From Bacteroidota bacterium (GTDB lineage: Bacteria; Bacteroidota; Bacteroidia; Bacteroidales; SZUA-534), in contig QKGS01000077.1 in assembly GCA_003250355.1 (NCBI GenBank), positions 122,671 to 186,670 on the forward strand: a DNA stretch of 64,000 nucleotides, written 5' to 3'. The notes under the pieces are model-generated. The model ran no database searches. It was not told the DNA's origin and was given only the letters and a program-made list of their open reading frames with translations. Position numbers and translations under genes: made by a program. How positions within the stretch are numbered: position 1 is the stretch's first letter; every line of letters starts with the position of its first letter. Positions 61,486 to 64,000 of the stretch are shown here, one piece after another.

Positions 61486-63279
61486 CTAAAACAACTCAAG
61501 GTCATCGCCATAGTCTGTTTTATTTCCAAATTCTTCATCAATAAGACTTGTTAAATCCTTTCCTTCCTTTATTCTTTCATGTAACAAGCGTTCACTCTGC
61601 ATAGTATACATTCTCTCCATTTTTTCAAGTACTCCACTATCTCCCTTAAAATTTTTCTTTACTGATTCTATATTTATCTTTTCATTTATTTGTCCTAACA
61701 ATTCCACTATTTCTTCTATCTGCTGTTTAAAGAAAGAATAGTACTCAACATTTCGCATTGAAATTGTTATATCTTCATAAATCTCATTACTTAATGCATA
61801 CTTACTCTTGCATATTTCAATAGAGTTATCTAATATATTCCCAAGCCTCAAATTATTTTCTGAAACATCATCATGGTGCTTAAGCGAATCTATTGATGTA
61901 TTAATTAGTTTTGTGGTTTTATCAGACTGCTTTGTTATATCATTCAAATATTCTTTTAAAATATTTGAACTCGATTGCATTCCCATTTTCATTTGCGATA
62001 GTCTTGAAATGAGTTCATTGCTAAAATCTTCCCCTTTTTCTGAAAGCCACTTCTCAATCTTATTAATTAATTCTCTTATAATTTTTCCTTCGTTAAATAT
62101 TTGCGTATAACTATCTTTTATAGTTAAATATTCAGAATTAATATTCTCTATTCCATGAGAAATCCCTCTAACTTCATAAATAATATGCGAAATAAAATCA
62201 ACACTTTTCTTATATGTTCTTTCAATTTCATTGTAGTTGTCATCTTTAAAACCTGATGTTGTATGTTCTATTGTTTTAAGTAATGATGATATTTTTTTCA
62301 TCTCCTTGCTAACACCAAGAAGCTTTTGTGTTATTTTCTCAATAGAGTTCTGATAATCTTTATTGGTATATAACAATTGACCTACTTGCATACTGGTAAC
62401 GTCAGGTATTTGGGCTATAAATTCAATTTGAGAATCAATATCTCCGTTATTGGCAATACTTCCCAACTCTTCGATAAGTGCACGCTGAGAAGTTTGTATG
62501 TGCTCCATTTTTTGTCTTATAATGTCATGATATTGAAGGTAAGTAATCACCTCGCCCATATTTGCAAAACAAACTTGTGAATAAGCACTAATATTTTTAA
62601 CAGAATCGCCGGACCAATAATCTTCAAGTGATAATTGTTTTAATCCACGTCCAATAATATTAATCTGCTCATAAAGCTCTGCTACTCCTTGTGATTCTAC
62701 TGAGGCTATTTTTGCTTTAATATCTAAAAGTGCATTCAAAAAATTATCCTGTAGTTCTACACATGGTTCTATTCTGTCAATAGTATGGTCAATAACACTA
62801 TTTAACTCACCAACCAGCTCTTTCAAATAATCTTTCCCTTGAATATTTATGTAAGAAATATGAAGATTCAGATTTGCAAGAACATACTTTAAAGTAAAAA
62901 TATTCTGCTTATAATTATTGAAAGGGACTGTAATTAAACTAAATGTTCCGAATGCTTCTGATACAAATTCGGACATTGTTCTAATACTTTTATTAGCATT
63001 ACCTATGGTTGTCTTATTTGACTGTAGTCCCTGTTTAATTTCGAGACTAATCTTAGGTAACTCGTTTATTAAATTATCGGTAAGGGTGCTTGTTGAAGCA
63101 GACACTTCCTTAACTTTTGTATAGCATTCCTTTAATAGTTTATTAAAAAAAAGAAAATCTTTCGATGATGATGAATGCAAAGATTCTATCTTATCATCAA
63201 TCATATTTATGATACTTATAATATCTTTTTTTAACAACCCATTAAAAAACACTTCATTATTTCCTGTTTTTGGGCTCAT
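61486..63279 (-). CDS. Long helical chemotaxis-operon protein with duplicated CheZ-like motif
   Basis: 597 residues, almost entirely predicted helix and coiled coil, with no membrane segment, no signal peptide and no recognisable MCP hairpin sequence. Two copies of a similar motif stand 218 residues apart in the same register: LQYHDIIRQKMEHI at 248-261 and LKHHDDVSENN at 466-476. The first has Asp-x3-Gln, the spacing of the catalytic pair in the CheZ phosphatase. The second has Asp and Glu at the equivalent places. The protein heads the che operon, 65 bases before the STAS gene. A phosphatase for CheY or a soluble receptor-like scaffold are both possible. I recognise no named family. Confidence 0.7.
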   Translation of the reverse strand: MSPKTGNNEVFFNGLLKKDIISIINMIDDKIESLHSSSSKDFLFFNKLLKECYTKVKEVSASTSTLTDNLINELPKISLEIKQGLQSNKTTIGNANKSIRTMSEFVSEAFGTFSLITVPFNNYKQNIFTLKYVLANLNLHISYINIQGKDYLKELVGELNSVIDHTIDRIEPCVELQDNFLNALLDIKAKIASVESQGVAELYEQINIIGRGLKQLSLEDYWSGDSVKNISAYSQVCFANMGEVITYLQYHDIIRQKMEHIQTSQRALIEELGSIANNGDIDSQIEFIAQIPDVTSMQVGQLLYTNKDYQNSIEKITQKLLGVSKEMKKISSLLKTIEHTTSGFKDDNYNEIERTYKKSVDFISHIIYEVRGISHGIENINSEYLTIKDSYTQIFNEGKIIRELINKIEKWLSEKGEDFSNELISRLSQMKMGMQSSSNILKEYLNDITKQSDKTTKLINTSIDSLKHHDDVSENNLRLGNILDNSIEICKSKYALSNEIYEDITISMRNVEYYSFFKQQIEEIVELLGQINEKINIESVKKNFKGDSGVLEKMERMYTMQSERLLHERIKEGKDLTSLIDEEFGNKTDYGDDLELF

Positions 63280-63390
63280 AGGTAAAATGGTGTTATTTAA
63301 AAAGTATATATCTGAAAAGAAATCAGAAAACGTTTATTATATTTATTGCTACTTTTTTGTAATTAATTCTAAACGAAGTTTAATAAAAAA

Positions 63391-63756
63391 ATGACTAGAA
63401 TCCTAATTGTTGATGACATTTTTGCGAACCGTTTACTTCTAAGTGAAATGGCAAACAGCCTTGGTTGCGAGTACTCTTTGGCAAACAATGGAAAGGAGGC
63501 AATGGAGGCGTTGGAGAAGAATGTTCCTGATATAATTTTAATGGATATTGAAATGCCTGTAATGAATGGTCTTGAAACAACAAGACGAATACGGTCTGAA
63601 AGAAACCCACAAATATCTAATATTCCGGTTATAGCTCTTACTGCACATAACCCTAACGATTTTTTTGACGATTTTAATTCTGTTGGGTTCGATGAATTAC
63701 TTACCAAACCATATTCTTTAAACAAAATAAGAGATTTAATTGAAAAATACAGATAA
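63391..63756 (+). CDS. CheY-like single-domain response regulator
   Basis: 121 residues: acidic Asp8 and Asp9, phospho-acceptor Asp52 in IILMDIEMPVMNG, Thr in ALTAHNPNDF, and Lys in LLTKPYSL. It is divergent from the che operon with a 111-base gap, so it may be a second output or a phosphate sink for CheA. No DNA-binding domain. The IS element begins about 10 bases after its stop. Confidence 0.92.
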   Translation: MTRILIVDDIFANRLLLSEMANSLGCEYSLANNGKEAMEALEKNVPDIILMDIEMPVMNGLETTRRIRSERNPQISNIPVIALTAHNPNDFFDDFNSVGFDELLTKPYSLNKIRDLIEKYR

Positions 63757-63767
63757 TACGTAACAAT

Positions 63768-63804
63768 GAGGGTGTCTAAAAAGTATTTAGCACCCTCTTT
63801 TTCT
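63768..63804 (+). terminator. Hairpin at the regulator 3' end / IS left boundary
   Basis: GAGGGTG and CTAAA (one bulged T) pair with TTTAG and CACCCTC, followed by a T-run: a strong intrinsic terminator. The start GAGGGTGTCTAAAAAG also resembles the ends of IS1182-like elements, so the structure may be part of the IS. Confidence 0.7.
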
Positions 63805-63822
63805 TTATTGAAAATTTGCACA

Positions 63823-63830
63823 TATTTTTG
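63823..63830 (+). promoter_or_regulatory. Putative -7 box of the transposase gene
   Basis: TATTTTTG matches TAnnTTTG, 35 bases before the ATG, placing the start of transcription just ahead of the start-codon hairpin. Confidence 0.45.
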
Positions 63831-63841
63831 ATTTTCAGTAC

Positions 63842-63875
63842 ATTAATGCCATAATGACTGATTTATGGCATTAAT
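63842..63875 (+). promoter_or_regulatory. Perfect hairpin enclosing the transposase start codon
   Basis: 13-bp perfect inverted repeat (63842-63854 with 63863-63875) around an 8-base loop. The ATG at 63865 lies inside the right arm, so the folded mRNA would hide the start codon. Confidence 0.75.
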
Positions 63876-64000
63876 TGTATTTAAAGAATCAGCAGGAACT
63901 CAACCTACCTTATTTCCTCAAAACATTTTAGAAAGAATAGCATTAAATCATCCTGTTCGTTTGGTGAACGAAGTAGTTAATAATTTGGATATCACTTCTA
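63865..64000 (+). CDS. IS1182-like transposase, N-terminal fragment cut by window edge
   Basis: 45 codons visible from ATG 63865; a frame from the ATG at 63854 stops after six codons. The product starts MALIVFKESAGTQPTLFPQN and continues ILERIALNHPVRLVNEVVNN. The spacing Leu-Phe-Pro, then Ile-x-x-Asn-His-x-Val-Arg-x-Val-Asn, matches the start of IS1182-family transposases (typically LPP...IPENHPVRVVNEV). The catalytic DDE region is outside the window, so activity cannot be judged. Confidence 0.75.
   Translation, partial: MALIVFKESAGTQPTLFPQNILERIALNHPVRLVNEVVNNLDITS

Larger units (their letters stand above)
63768..64000 (+). mobile_element. IS1182-like insertion sequence, left part
   Basis: Terminal-repeat-like sequence at 63768, a hairpin over the transposase start and the first 45 codons of a transposase; the rest lies beyond the right edge. 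The boundary at 63768 is inferred because the right end and target duplication cannot be seen. Confidence 0.6.

Noticed and set aside
63369..63821. 150-codon minus-strand frame over the CheY-like gene
   Set aside because: Shadow of a receiver domain whose motifs are all intact on the plus strand.
1..64000. CRISPR arrays, tRNA genes, prophage
   Set aside because: Read through the intergenic gaps on both strands; no evenly spaced direct repeats with unique spacers, no tRNA cloverleaf with CCA-type end, no phage structural genes.

Overview
The window is AT-rich DNA from a member of the Bacteroidota, most likely an anaerobic or facultative relative of the Bacteroidales/Marinilabiliales. The lineage call rests on several things seen directly: Bacteroidota-type -7 promoter boxes (TAnnTTTG) upstream of several genes, a type IX secretion C-terminal sorting domain, SusD-age style lipoprotein signals, DUF2490, DUF2795, DUF2027-Smr and OstA-like proteins, and a Bacteroidota-type pyruvate kinase. 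An [FeFe]-hydrogenase-like protein and a membrane pyrophosphatase fit an anaerobic, energy-limited life. The exact genus cannot be read from the sequence.

Layout. (1) 1-7537, minus strand: a surface module of a VTC-type polyphosphate polymerase, a DUF4956 membrane protein, a DUF2490 protein and two CotH-kinase-type proteins, then a palindromic repeat and a third, T9SS-secreted CotH/lamin-tail protein. (2) 7875-22753: housekeeping and envelope genes (SDR dehydrogenase, aroE, DUF368 lipid-carrier translocase, threonine-synthase-like enzyme, TPR protein, APC transporter fusion, pyruvate kinase, WbqC, two LPP20-like proteins, queA, DUF2027-Smr). (3) 22891-23307: RNase P RNA. (4) 23341-29005: a response regulator-kinase, an SRPBCC protein, a TPR/coiled-coil envelope protein, dipeptidyl peptidase III and a DUF2795 protein. 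(5) 29040-37465, minus strand: one tight run guaB, three parvulin/SurA-like chaperones, MoxR ATPase and an OstA/LptA-like protein, which looks like an outer-membrane biogenesis operon. (6) 37696-48606: CLC channel, an unknown conserved-looking protein, hisS, a hydrogenase-like/anti-sigma-like ATPase/DRTGG triad, M24 peptidase, aldose-1-epimerase-like protein and hppA. (7) 48861-52280: unknown anchored protein, a secreted endonuclease/phosphatase-like protein and a beta-helix lipoprotein. (8) 52297-63279, minus strand: a chemosensory operon. Its order of transcription is coiled-coil protein, STAS, cheY, cheA, cheW, cheR, degenerate kinase, cheD, cheB, GAF/PAS membrane protein. (9) 63391-64000: a divergent CheY-like regulator and the left end of an IS1182-like insertion sequence cut by the window edge.

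Working together. The parvulins, OstA-like protein, DUF368 protein and LPP20 proteins all serve the envelope. The CotH/VTC/DUF4956 group probably performs phosphate or polyphosphate chemistry on surface proteins. The che operon has all adaptation enzymes (CheR, CheB, CheD) but encodes no recognisable MCP signalling domain. Instead it carries a long helical protein with a duplicated phosphatase-like motif and a kinase that has lost its phospho-acceptor histidine. These, with the hydrogenase-like sensory triad, are the best candidates for undescribed biology. No CRISPR array, prophage or tRNA gene was seen.
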